Shown: positions 1 to 6,816, counted from the first letter of the stretch. The stretch: DNA of 11,769 nucleotides from Halobacteriales archaeon QS_5_70_15 (GCA_003022005.1 PXRQ01000053.1:1-11769), one strand, 5' to 3'. The notes: generated from the sequence alone by a model not told the origin. A program made the numbers and translations.

Positions 1-730
1 CGTCGCTGGCGAGGTAGAGTATCGCCGGAGCGACGTCGTCCGGGACGCCGGCGCGACCGAGCGGGACGGGCTTGAGGAACTCGCCCTCGGCGGCCGTCCG
101 GTGTGCCTCCTCGGTCCACCCCTCGGTGAACTCCGTGGCGATCTGTCCGGGGGCGACGGCGTTGACGCGGATACCGTGTTCGGCGAGTTCGAGCGCGGAG
201 CCGCGGGTGATCATGCGGATCGCACCCTTCGAGGCGTCGTAGCCGACCTGGCCGAACTGGGCGACGTTCGAGCTGATCGAGGCGGTGTTGACGACACAGC
301 CCTCGACGCCGCGCTCGATCATGTCGTTGGCGGCGACCTGCGTCCCGGCGAACACCCCCCTGACGTTCACCGCGTGCATCCGGTCGAGGTCCGCGGGGTC
401 GGCCTCGCGGAACGGTTCGCCGGCGTTGAGCCCCGCGTTGTTGACCATCACGTCCACGCCGCCGTACTCGCGGGCCTCGGCGACGAGGTCCCGGAGCCCC
501 TCCGGGTCCGAGACGTCGGTCTCGACGAACGCCGCGGTGCCGCCCGCCGCCTCGATGGCCTCGTGGGTCGGCGTCTCGGCGCCCACGTCGCGGGGTTCGG
601 GGTCAAGGTCGGCGTTCAGCACGGCCGCGCCCGCCTCCCCGAACGCCAGCGCCGTCGCCCGACCGATGCCCGAACTCCCGCCGGTGACGACGACGCACTC
701 GCCGCTGAAGTCGAACTGGACGGAGCCCAT
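1..730 (-). CDS. SDR-family oxidoreductase (FabG-like), C-terminus cut by window edge
   Basis: This is a classical short-chain dehydrogenase/reductase, a cytosolic NAD(P)-dependent enzyme that interconverts hydroxyl and keto groups; the substrate cannot be told from sequence. 243 residues are visible, and families of this type are usually about 250-260, so only a short tail is missing. The Rossmann motif TGGSSGIG is at residues 16-23, NNAG at 97-100, and the tetrad fits N122, S151, Y164 and K168 (YDASK). Asp41 at the end of the second strand favours NAD(H) over NADP(H), by family rules. The ATG at 730 is chosen because a TATA-like element lies about 27 nt upstream and the fold begins at once. 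It is divergent from the HAD gene. Confident on family; no specific function assigned. Confidence 0.93.
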   Translation of the reverse strand, partial: MGSVQFDFSGECVVVTGGSSGIGRATALAFGEAGAAVLNADLDPEPRDVGAETPTHEAIEAAGGTAAFVETDVSDPEGLRDLVAEAREYGGVDVMVNNAGLNAGEPFREADPADLDRMHAVNVRGVFAGTQVAANDMIERGVEGCVVNTASISSNVAQFGQVGYDASKGAIRMITRGSALELAEHGIRVNAVAPGQIATEFTEGWTEEAHRTAAEGEFLKPVPLGRAGVPDDVAPAILYLASD

Positions 731-753
731 GGTGGCCGGTGACGGTGACGCGG

Positions 754-759
754 ATTAAA
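754..759 (-). promoter_or_regulatory. TATA-like box of the SDR gene
   Basis: On the minus strand the sequence reads CTTTAATCC in an otherwise very GC-rich spacer. Its core is centred about 27 nt ahead of the ATG at 730, the spacing expected for a leaderless haloarchaeal transcript. This supports the chosen start. The call rests on composition and distance only. Confidence 0.55.
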
Positions 760-840
760 GCTTCGCGGGGGCGACCGGGCTGCCGGTTCGAGCGTCCGCG
801 CGGCCGGCGGTCCGTCCCCGGCGGGCATCCGTCCCCGGTA

Positions 841-850
841 GACTCTTTGT
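841..850 (+). promoter_or_regulatory. Possible weak promoter of the HAD hydrolase gene
   Basis: The only AT-enriched stretch before the HAD gene (GACTCTTTGT) is centred about 26 nt ahead of its ATG at 872. It fits the leaderless spacing but is a poor TATA match, so this is tentative. Confidence 0.3.
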
Positions 851-871
851 CGTCGCCGTCGGTGGCCGGAC

Positions 872-1555
872 ATGGCACAGTTCGACCCGGACCGCGTCAC
901 GACCGTCACGTTCGACTCCTACAGCACCGTCGTCGACGTCGCCTCCGCCGAGGCGGCGCTCGAGGGGTACGTCGACGACCCGGCGGCGGCGGCGAGCCTC
1001 TGGCGTGCCCACTCGCTGTTCTACACGATGGTGACGAACCACATCGACGAGTACGAGCCGTTCTACGAACTGAACCGGCACGCCGCGACGTACGCGCTGG
1101 AGACGTTCGGCGCCGACGTCGACGAGGAGACCCGCGACGAGATCACGGCCATCTACCACGACCTCGAGACCTTCGACGACGTCCGGAGCGGGATGGAGCG
1201 GCTCGCCGAGTCATACGACGTCTACGTGGTCTCGAACGGGAACCCGGAGATGCTGGAGACGATGGTCGAGACGGCCGGGATCGGCGACGTGCTGGAGGAC
1301 ACGATCAGCGCCGACGAGGTCGAGACGTTCAAACCCCACCCGGAGATCTACCGCCACGCCGCCGCCCGGACGGGCACGCCCATCGACGAGATCGCCCACA
1401 CCACCGCCGGGTGGTTCGACGTCCACGGGGCCGTCCACGCGGGGATGCAGGGGGTCTGGGTCAAGCGCGACGGCGGACCGTGGACGCCCTACGGGCCGGA
1501 GCCGGACCTCGAGATCGACTCGTTCCACGGCCTCGCGGACGTGCTCGGGGTCTGA
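872..1555 (+). CDS. HAD hydrolase, haloacid dehalogenase type II-like
   Basis: The 227-residue cytosolic protein belongs to the HAD superfamily and resembles L-2-haloacid dehalogenases (type II). Motif I is FDSYSTVVDV with the nucleophile Asp15. Motif II is SNGNPEM, with the Ser that binds the carboxylate or phosphate. The Lys of motif III is in KPHPEIY, and motif IV lies in the stretch GWFDVHGA. A helical cap follows motif I and contains LWRAHS, whose Arg matches the substrate Arg of true dehalogenases. However, the Ser-Ser-Asn-Ala-Trp-Asp signature of characterised L-2-haloacid dehalogenases is replaced by Thr-Ala-Gly-Trp-Phe-Asp, so dehalogenase activity is uncertain and a phosphatase or other hydrolase is possible. 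It is divergent from the SDR gene, and nothing links the two functionally. Confidence 0.88.
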   Translation: MAQFDPDRVTTVTFDSYSTVVDVASAEAALEGYVDDPAAAASLWRAHSLFYTMVTNHIDEYEPFYELNRHAATYALETFGADVDEETRDEITAIYHDLETFDDVRSGMERLAESYDVYVVSNGNPEMLETMVETAGIGDVLEDTISADEVETFKPHPEIYRHAAARTGTPIDEIAHTTAGWFDVHGAVHAGMQGVWVKRDGGPWTPYGPEPDLEIDSFHGLADVLGV

Positions 1556-1733
1556 TACGGACGTTCGTCGTCGCGGTCGACCCGTCGGTTCGCACCCGCG
1601 GGCCGCCGTCGAGACGGACCGCGCCGTCGGGTCGCTGTCGGGACGGCACGGCCCGGTCCACGCGGAGCGGGCGGCTCAGGCGTCCTCGTGACTCGAAATC
1701 CTTTTACAGGTCTCCGGGCCACGTACACGTAAC
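1556..1733. other. Intergenic spacer between HAD gene and rps24e
   Basis: This 178-nt spacer has no convincing ORF. It is very GC-rich until about 1690, where it becomes AT-richer and carries the rps24e promoter. Nothing else is recognised. Confidence 0.6.
1701..1708 (+). promoter_or_regulatory. TATA-like box of the rps24e-rps27ae-kae1 operon
   Basis: CTTTTACA is centred about 29 nt upstream of the rps24e ATG at 1734, in the most AT-rich stretch of the spacer. It fits a basal haloarchaeal promoter giving a leaderless mRNA. No second promoter-like element is seen before rps27ae or kae1, so one transcript probably covers all three genes. Confidence 0.6.
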
Positions 1734-2042
1734 ATGGACATCGAGATCGTCTCCGAGGAGGAGAACCCGATGCTGCACCGTCGGGACGTCCGGTTCGAGG
1801 TCGTCCACGACGAGGCGAGCCCCTCGCGGCTGTCGGTCCGGGACTCGCTCGCGGCGAAGCTCAACAAGGACGCCGAGGAGGTCGTCGTCCACTCCGTCGA
1901 CACGAAGTTCGGGATGCGCAAGAGCATGGGCTACGCGAAGGTGTACGACTCCCCCGAGGACGCCGCCGACGTCGAGCAGGAGTACATGCTCGATCGGAAC
2001 AAGATCGGCGACGAGGACGTCGAGGAGGAGGCCGAGGCCTGA
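1734..2042 (+). CDS. rps24e: 30S ribosomal protein S24e
   Basis: The 102-residue protein is the archaeal/eukaryotic small-subunit protein S24e. Hallmarks are the N-terminal MDIEIVSEEENPMLHRRDV, where internal Asn-Pro-Leu/Met-Leu-x-Arg-Arg is typical, and the later KFGMRKSMGYAKVYDS stretch (about residues 58-73), which matches the conserved GxxxxxGxAxxYDS core. The tail from about residue 87 is strongly acidic, as in haloarchaeal homologs. It heads the cluster. Its stop codon (2040-2042) directly abuts the ATG of rps27ae, and GGAGGAGG inside its last codons probably serves as the ribosome-binding site for that gene. Confidence 0.97.
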   Translation: MDIEIVSEEENPMLHRRDVRFEVVHDEASPSRLSVRDSLAAKLNKDAEEVVVHSVDTKFGMRKSMGYAKVYDSPEDAADVEQEYMLDRNKIGDEDVEEEAEA

Positions 2043-2186
2043 ATGGCCCGCCACGGGTACTACGACGAGGACGGCGACCCGACGAAGGAGCAGTGTCCCC
2101 GGTGTGGCGACACGTTCCTCGGGGACCACGGCGACCGGCTCCACTGCGGGAAGTGCTCCTACACCGAGTGGCAGACCGACGAGTGA
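2043..2186 (+). CDS. rps27ae: 30S ribosomal protein S27ae (small zinc-ribbon protein)
   Basis: This short 47-codon gene starts immediately after the rps24e stop. It encodes [12 protein letters not shown] followed by a four-cysteine zinc ribbon, CPRCG at residues 18-22 and CGKC at 35-38, ending YTEWQTDE. This is the normal layout of archaeal S27ae, which lacks the ubiquitin fused in eukaryotes. The Cys-x2-Cys pairs are intact, so zinc binding is expected. The order S24e, S27ae, Kae1 is a known conserved archaeal neighbourhood. Translation is probably coupled to rps24e, with GGAGGAGG upstream. Confidence 0.96.
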   Translation: MARHGYYDEDGDPTKEQCPRCGDTFLGDHGDRLHCGKCSYTEWQTDE

Positions 2187-2191
2187 GGTAG

Positions 2192-3823
2192 ATGCGGGTC
2201 CTCGGTATCGAGGGCACCGCGTGGGCGGCCAGCGCCGCGGTGTACGACACCGACGCCGACGCCGACGCCGACCCGGGCGCCGGGGACGTCTTCATCGAGA
2301 CCGATGCCTACCTGCCCGACAGCGGCGGCATCCACCCGCGCGAGGCCGCCGAGCACATGCGCGGGGCCGTCCCCGACGTCGTCGGTCGAGCGATGGACGA
2401 GGCTCGCGAGCGGCGCGGGGACGACGAGGGGCCGCCGGTCGACGCCGTGGCGTTCTCGCGGGGGCCGGGGCTCGGCCCCTGCCTGCGGATCGTCGCGACG
2501 GCCGCCCGCGCCCTGGCCGGGACCCTCGAGGTCCCGCTGGTGGGCGCCAACCACATGGTCGCCCACCTCGAGATCGGCCGGACCCGCTCGGGGTTCGAGT
2601 CACCGGTCTGTCTCAACGCCAGCGGCGCGAACGCCCACCTCCTCGGGTTCCGGAACGGCCGGTACCGGGTCCTGGGCGAGACGATGGACACCGGCGTCGG
2701 CAACGCCATCGACAAGTTCACCCGCCACCTCGGCTGGTCCCACCCCGGCGGTCCGAAGGTCGAGAAGCGGGCGAGGGAGGGCGAGTACGTCGAACTGCCG
2801 TACGTCGTGAAGGGGATGGACTTTTCCTTTTCGGGTATCACGAGCGCGGCCAAGGAGGCGTACGACGACGGGGTCCCCGTCGAGGACGTCTGCTTCTCGC
2901 TCCAGGAGACTATCTTCGCCATGCTGACGGAAGTGTCCGAACGGGCGCTCTCGCTCACCGACGCCGACGAACTCGTCCTCGGCGGCGGGGTCGGACAGAA
3001 CGCACGGCTCCGGGAGATGCTCGACGAGATGTGCGAGGCCCGCGGCGCGTCCTTCTTCGCGCCGGAACCCCGGTTCCTCCGGGACAACGCCGGCATGATC
3101 GCCGTCCTGGGGGCGAAGATGTGCGGGGCGGGCGACACCATCGGGATCGACGAGTCGCGGGTGCGCCCGGACTTCCGGCCGGACGAGGTGCCCGTGACCT
3201 GGCGCGACGGCGCGGAGTCGGTGGGGCGACACCGCACCGAGGAGGGGGCGGTCAGGGGTGCCGAGGCCCTCGTGGAGGTCGGCCCCGAGCGGGCCGTGAA
3301 ACGACGGCGCCCGAAGGCCTACCGCCACCCCGAGCTGGACGGGCGACTGCGCCGCGAGCGCACCCGGAGCGAGGCCCGGTTGACGAGCGAGGCCCGGCGG
3401 GAGGGCGTCCCGACGCCGGTCGTCCTCGACGTCGACGACGTCGACGACGCCGAGGCGGCGCTGACGGTCGAGACGGTCGGCGAGGCGGACCTCCGCGATT
3501 CGCTGACCGAGTCGCGGGTCCGCGAGGTGGGCCGGCACCTCGCGGCGCTCCACCGCGCGGGGTTCGTCCACGGCGACCCGACCCCGCGCAACGCCCGCGT
3601 GTCCGCCGGTCGGACCTACCTGATCGACTTCGGGCTGGGGTACTACACGGACGACCGCGAGGACTTCGCGATGGATCTCCACGTCTTCGAGCAGTCCGTG
3701 GCGGGGACCGCGGACGACGCCGAGGCGCTGGTCGGGGCGTTCGAGGGGGCGTACCGCGATGCCGGCGACCCGCGGGTGCTCGACCGGCTGCGCGAGATCG
3801 AGGGGCGGGGACGGTACCAGTAG
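2192..3823 (+). CDS. kae1: Bifunctional tRNA t6A synthase Kae1 / atypical kinase Bud32 fusion
   Basis: This 543-residue fusion of two KEOPS subunits makes the N6-threonylcarbamoyladenosine at position 37 of ANN-decoding tRNAs. Kae1 (residues 1-330 approx.) transfers the threonylcarbamoyl group. Its metal-binding HMVAH is at 121-125, NASGANAHL at 142-150, FSFSGI at 211-216, GGGVGQNARL at 264-273, and the Asp ligand is in RDNAGMIA at 297-304. Bud32 (about 355-543) has the VKRRRPKAYRHPELD start with Lys370, HGDPTPRN at 460-467 and IDFG at 478-481; it acts mainly as an ATPase supporting Kae1. The start at 2192 follows a GAGGT Shine-Dalgarno-like site and lies five bases after rps27ae. The fusion is usual in haloarchaea. 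An Asp-Ala repeat at residues 21-27 expands a surface loop. Confidence 0.97.
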   Translation: MRVLGIEGTAWAASAAVYDTDADADADPGAGDVFIETDAYLPDSGGIHPREAAEHMRGAVPDVVGRAMDEARERRGDDEGPPVDAVAFSRGPGLGPCLRIVATAARALAGTLEVPLVGANHMVAHLEIGRTRSGFESPVCLNASGANAHLLGFRNGRYRVLGETMDTGVGNAIDKFTRHLGWSHPGGPKVEKRAREGEYVELPYVVKGMDFSFSGITSAAKEAYDDGVPVEDVCFSLQETIFAMLTEVSERALSLTDADELVLGGGVGQNARLREMLDEMCEARGASFFAPEPRFLRDNAGMIAVLGAKMCGAGDTIGIDESRVRPDFRPDEVPVTWRDGAESVGRHRTEEGAVRGAEALVEVGPERAVKRRRPKAYRHPELDGRLRRERTRSEARLTSEARREGVPTPVVLDVDDVDDAEAALTVETVGEADLRDSLTESRVREVGRHLAALHRAGFVHGDPTPRNARVSAGRTYLIDFGLGYYTDDREDFAMDLHVFEQSVAGTADDAEALVGAFEGAYRDAGDPRVLDRLREIEGRGRYQ

Positions 3824-3893
3824 TCCGGGGGCGCCGCCGATGCGGTCGGGACGGCTCGGCGATCCGCGGGCGGGGACCGCGGCTGCCCCCGAA

Positions 3894-3899
3894 GCTAAG
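3894..3899 (+). promoter_or_regulatory. Weak TATA-like element before the K+ channel gene
   Basis: GCTAAG, within GAAGCTAAGG, is centred about 27 nt ahead of the ATG at 3923 and is the only AT-enriched spot in the 99-nt spacer after kae1. It suggests the channel gene has its own leaderless promoter. The match is weak. Confidence 0.35.
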
Positions 3900-3922
3900 G
3901 GGACCGACGCCGACTCGGTGGC

Positions 3923-5512
3923 ATGGTCGGTCGGCGGCGACTCATCCGGTCCTACGCCGCGGCGTTCGCCGGGGCGATCGTGTTCTTCACGCTCGCGTAC
4001 GACGTCGGGATGTCGTTCTTCGAGGAGCGGCCGCGGACGCTGCTGCACTCCTTCGAGGTGGTGATGCAGACGTTCACGACGACGGGCTACGGGCAGGACG
4101 CGGGGTGGGGTCCCGAGATGACCGTGCTCGTGGTCGGGATGCAGTTCACGAGCCTCGTGCTCATCTTCGCCGCCTTTCCCATCGTCATCGTCCCGCTGGT
4201 CGAGGACGCGCTGGCGACCTCGCCCCCGACGGCGCTCGAGGGGGCCGAGGGGCACGTCATCGTCTGCCGACACAGTCCCCGTACGGAGACGCTGCGCGAC
4301 GAACTCGACGCGCGCGACGTCCCGGCCGTCCTCGTCGAACCGGACCGCGAGACGGCGACCGACCTGTTCGAGCGGGACCGGCGGGGGGGGGCCGGCGTCG
4401 AGGACGCGCTCGCCGTCGTCGCCGACGACGACGACGAGGTCGACCTGAGCATCGCCATGTCCGCGGGCGAGGCCGCCCCGGACGTCCCGGTCTACAGCAT
4501 CGTCGACGACCCGGCGTTCGAGACCTACCACAGACACGCGGGCGTCGAGGAGGCGTTCTCGCCCCGGACGCTCCTCGGGCGGGGGCTGGCGAACAAGATC
4601 ACGACGGCCGTCTCGACCGAACTCGAGGGGAGCGTCGAGGTCGGGCGGGACTTCTCGATCGGCGAGCTGCCGCTCCAGCCGGGGAGCGCGCTGTGCGGGC
4701 AGACCTTCGCCGAGAGCGGGCTGGAGGACCGGACGGGCGCGAGGGTCATCGGGGCGTGGTCGACCGGCGAGTTCCGCACACCCCCGTTCCCGGGTCTGGT
4801 GCTCGACGAGCACACGGTCCTGCTCGTGGTCGGTAGCGAGCGGGACCTGGATCGGCTCCGCGAGCTCACCCGCTCGACGGTGCGACGGCACCGGCGAGGC
4901 GAGGTGATCATCGCCGGCTACGGCGTCGTCGGGTCGACGGTGGGGAACGCGCTCGCAGAGGCCGGCGTCCCCCGGACGGTACTCGACGTCGAGGAGCGGT
5001 CGACGGTCGACATCGTCGGCGACGCGACCGACCCGGACGTGCTCCGGGAGGCCGGGGTCGAGGACGGCGGGACGGTGGTCCTCGCGCTCGATGACGACAC
5101 GACGACGCTCCTCGCCACGTTCGTCATCCGGGACCTGAACCCCCACGCCGAGGTCATCGCGCGCGCCGACGAACCCGAGAGCGTCAGGAAGCTCTACCGG
5201 GCCGGCGCGGACTACGTCCTCTCGCTGTCGAGCGTCACCGGGCGCCTGCTCGCCTCGCGGATCGTCGGCGAGGACGTCGTTTCGTTCGGCCAGGGGATCA
5301 AGGTGGTCAGCGTCCCACCGCCCGAGTCGACCACGCTCGGCGACCTCGAGATACAGCGGCGAACCGGCTGTACGGTCGTCGCGGTCGAGCGCCGGGACGG
5401 CCGCGTCGACACCGACCTCGCGGAGTGGACGGAGGTCGGCGAGCACGACACCCTCGTCCTCGCCGGGACCGACGACGACGTCGCGCGGTACGACGAGGTG
5501 TTTCGGGGGTAG
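3923..5512 (+). CDS. Two-TM potassium channel-like protein with tandem RCK (TrkA-N/TrkA-C) domains
   Basis: The 529-residue membrane protein has TM1 at about residues 11-28, a pore loop with the K+ filter-like TTTGYG at 52-57, TM2 at about 67-92, then two cytosolic RCK units. RCK1 starts at HVIVCRHSPR (111-120) and has a TrkA-C-like domain at about 235-305. RCK2 starts at EVIIAGYGVVGS (327-338), with an intact GxGxxG nucleotide site, VGDATDPDVLREAGVED at 365-381, and a second TrkA-C domain at about 455-520. Members gate K+ or other cation flux in response to ligands such as NAD(H) or Ca2+. K+ handling is central to salt-in halophiles. RCK1 is odd: the glycine-rich loop is degenerate, and the strand with the GD(P/A)T motif is missing between residues 152 and 157, next to a run of nine G bases. 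It is alone between two apparent promoters. Confidence 0.9.
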   Translation: MVGRRRLIRSYAAAFAGAIVFFTLAYDVGMSFFEERPRTLLHSFEVVMQTFTTTGYGQDAGWGPEMTVLVVGMQFTSLVLIFAAFPIVIVPLVEDALATSPPTALEGAEGHVIVCRHSPRTETLRDELDARDVPAVLVEPDRETATDLFERDRRGGAGVEDALAVVADDDDEVDLSIAMSAGEAAPDVPVYSIVDDPAFETYHRHAGVEEAFSPRTLLGRGLANKITTAVSTELEGSVEVGRDFSIGELPLQPGSALCGQTFAESGLEDRTGARVIGAWSTGEFRTPPFPGLVLDEHTVLLVVGSERDLDRLRELTRSTVRRHRRGEVIIAGYGVVGSTVGNALAEAGVPRTVLDVEERSTVDIVGDATDPDVLREAGVEDGGTVVLALDDDTTTLLATFVIRDLNPHAEVIARADEPESVRKLYRAGADYVLSLSSVTGRLLASRIVGEDVVSFGQGIKVVSVPPPESTTLGDLEIQRRTGCTVVAVERRDGRVDTDLAEWTEVGEHDTLVLAGTDDDVARYDEVFRG

Positions 5513-5530
5513 CGAGGCGCGAGGGAAGGA

Positions 5531-5555
5531 CGGACCCGGAGGGGCGAGGGGTCCG
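5531..5555. repeat. Short hairpin after the channel gene
   Basis: Perfect 7-bp arms CGGACCC (5531-5537) and GGGTCCG (5549-5555) enclose an 11-nt loop, about 18 nt past the channel stop. It could mark the mRNA 3' end, but no T-tract follows and short GC arms occur by chance in such GC-rich DNA. Confidence 0.3.
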
Positions 5556-5616
5556 AGCCCGTCGAAGTCCGGCGAGGGGGACGGTACGGACGACGGGAGA
5601 CGAGTGTGGGGAAACG

Positions 5617-5623
5617 ACTTAAC
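5617..5623 (+). promoter_or_regulatory. TATA-like box of the DUF5808 gene
   Basis: ACTTAAC is centred about 26 nt ahead of the ATG at 5646, in an AT-rich patch of a GC-rich spacer. The spacing supports a leaderless start at 5646 rather than the in-frame ATG at 5604, which lies upstream of this element. Confidence 0.6.
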
Positions 5624-5645
5624 GGGGCACGTACTATCCCCGGGT

Positions 5646-5924
5646 ATGGCAGACAAACCCCAGTCCGGTGAACTGTTCGGTGTCCCGTACAACTTCGAGC
5701 GGCCGTCGCTCGGGCGGATGTTCTCCTCGTACTGGCAGCCCGGCGATGGGATGGTCGTCGAGAAGCCGTTCGGCGTCGGCTACACCCTCAACCTCGCCAA
5801 CTGGCGGTCGTGGGTCGCGCTGCTCGTGGTCGGCGGGCTCCTGTACCAGGAGCGGAAGTCGGGCGACGACGCCGAGGCAGAGGAGCCGGCGGACGACCCC
5901 GTCGAGGTCGTCGTCGACGACTGA
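5646..5924 (+). CDS. Small membrane protein, DUF5808-type
   Basis: The 92-residue protein matches my memory of the haloarchaeal DUF5808 family. A soluble N-terminal part holds FGVPYNFERPS (11-21), SSYWQPGDGM (27-36) and the KPFGVGYTLNLANWRSW stretch (40-56). One membrane segment follows (about 54-67), then a very acidic tail (70-92). Function is unknown. The conserved N-terminal block begins right after the ATG at 5646, which argues against extending to 5604. The stop codon is the first base triplet of the 81-bp palindrome's left arm, so any transcript running past the gene would form that hairpin. The family assignment is recalled from pattern, not searched. Confidence 0.78.
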   Translation: MADKPQSGELFGVPYNFERPSLGRMFSSYWQPGDGMVVEKPFGVGYTLNLANWRSWVALLVVGGLLYQERKSGDDAEAEEPADDPVEVVVDD

Positions 5925-6004
5925 TACGGTCGTGCGTAACGATTTACCGGTGATCGCCCGTTCGGATTCGTCGATCACCGGTAAGGGACTACCCACGACC
6001 GTAT
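5924..6004. repeat. 81-bp two-tier palindrome between the DUF5808 and RdgB-like genes
   Basis: Outer arms ATACGGTCGTG (5924-5934) and CACGACCGTAT (5994-6004) match over 11 of 11 bases. Inner arms TTACCGGTGATCG (5944-5956) and CGATCACCGGTAA (5972-5984) match over 13 of 13. Both pairs share the same centre at base 5964, so this is one structure. The 9-nt stretches between the arms are mostly unpaired apart from GTA/TAC (5936-5938 with 5990-5992), and the central loop is 15 nt. It is AT-richer than its surroundings. Possible roles are a large operator, a structured RNA or 3' end, or a small mobile or repeat element. No flanking target duplication is evident. The structure is certain; the role is unknown. 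Confidence 0.85.
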
Positions 6005-6092
6005 GAACGTCGAACAGGGACGCGGGTGGCGGCGCGACTCACGGGCGGCCCACAAGCGAACCGCTCTTGTCGGTCTCGGCCGTCCCTCCTCC

Positions 6093-6650
6093 ATGCTCCG
6101 GTACGTGACGACCAACGAGGGGAAGGTCCGCGAGGCCCGGGAGTATCTCGAGGCCGTCGAGCCGCTCTCCTACGACTACACCGAGATCCAGGCCGACGAC
6201 CTCGGGGCGGTCGCGGCCCACGGCGCCCGCGACGCGTTCCTCGCCGGCGGCGAGGACCCGGTGATCGTCGACGACGCCGGACTGTTCGTCGAGAGGTTCG
6301 ACGGGTTCCCGGGGCCGTACTCGGCGTACGTCGAGGACACGCTCGGTGTCGAGCGCGTGGGCCACGTCGCCCGCGAGGCGGGCGCGACCGACGCCGCGTT
6401 CCGGTGTGTGATCGCCTACTGCGACGGCGAGCCGTTCGAGGCGACCCCCGAACCGGTCGACCACGGCGACCGCCGCGGTCACGACCTCGACGCCGAGGTC
6501 AGGGGCTCGGCGATCACCGACGACACCGTCGCGGGCGGCGACCTCCCGGTGAAGCTGTTCAAGATGAGCGCCGCGGAGAAGAACGCGGTCTCCCACCGCG
6601 GACGAGCGCTCGCGAAGTTCGCGGAGTGGTTCCAGTCGCGAACGGGATGA
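6093..6650 (+). CDS. rdgB: RdgB/HAM1-type non-canonical purine NTP pyrophosphatase with internal loss of the GFGYDP region
   Basis: This 185-residue protein is of the ITPase family, which hydrolyses ITP, XTP and dITP to monophosphates to keep deaminated purines out of nucleic acids. Visible hallmarks are TTNEGK (6-11), VDDAGLFV with the catalytic-type Asp pair (59-66), GFPGPYSAYVEDTLG (71-85), FRCVIAYCDG (103-112), and the end motif EKNAVSHRGRAL (162-173). The segment between LPVKLF (151-156) and KMSAAEK (157-163) should hold some 25-30 residues including GGFGYDPIF, which binds the nucleotide. It is absent and the frame is kept. The enzyme may therefore be inactive or altered. The start at 6093 is chosen because the conserved fold begins there; an in-frame ATG at 6003 would add 30 Arg-rich residues and lies inside the palindrome. 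Confidence 0.88.
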   Translation: MLRYVTTNEGKVREAREYLEAVEPLSYDYTEIQADDLGAVAAHGARDAFLAGGEDPVIVDDAGLFVERFDGFPGPYSAYVEDTLGVERVGHVAREAGATDAAFRCVIAYCDGEPFEATPEPVDHGDRRGHDLDAEVRGSAITDDTVAGGDLPVKLFKMSAAEKNAVSHRGRALAKFAEWFQSRTG

Positions 6651-6771
6651 GCGACTGAAGCCCCGTCGGGCGCGACGCTCGAGGGTAGTCCACCGGGGGC
6701 TGCGAGGCCCACCGGCCGCGGGGCCGGGCGGTCGTTCGCGAAACGCCGTCGAGGGGGACGACGGCGGGACC

Positions 6772-6788
6772 TGCCTGACCGACAGGCA
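6772..6788. repeat. Small inverted repeat upstream of the GNAT gene
   Basis: TGCCTG-accga-CAGGCA forms a 6-bp perfect stem with a 5-nt loop, 29 nt ahead of the GNAT ATG, about where a promoter would sit. It could be an operator or the 3' end of the upstream gene. Chance occurrence is possible. Confidence 0.25.
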
Positions 6789-6816
6789 CACGTCCGGTGC
6801 CCCCGAGCGGGCCGGT

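Noticed and set aside
4383..4391. Nine-G run as a frameshift in the channel gene
   Set aside because: The frame is the same and conserved on both sides, so there is no net shift. The issue there is an in-frame loss of residues.
739..4836. A 1365-codon open frame on the plus strand
   Set aside because: It is extremely Arg/Gly-rich, runs across four recognised genes in other frames, and has no protein-like motif. It is open only because stops are rare in high-GC DNA.
5604..5645. Upstream ATG for the DUF5808 gene
   Set aside because: It lies upstream of the TATA-like box at 5617-5623. The ATG at 5646 has the right leaderless spacing and begins the conserved block.
2600..5692. A 1030-codon open frame on the minus strand opposite kae1-bud32 and the channel gene
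   Set aside because: Its composition (Asp, Arg, Val, Pro, Gly) is the antisense reflection of the genes on the other strand. The plus-strand genes have all family motifs.
5924..6004. Palindrome as a CRISPR repeat or tRNA-like gene
   Set aside because: There is only one copy, no spacer array, and no cloverleaf with T-loop or anticodon features.
6003..6092. Upstream ATG for the RdgB-like gene
   Set aside because: It would add 30 Arg-rich residues with no homology and would start inside the palindrome's right arm. The fold begins at the ATG at 6093.
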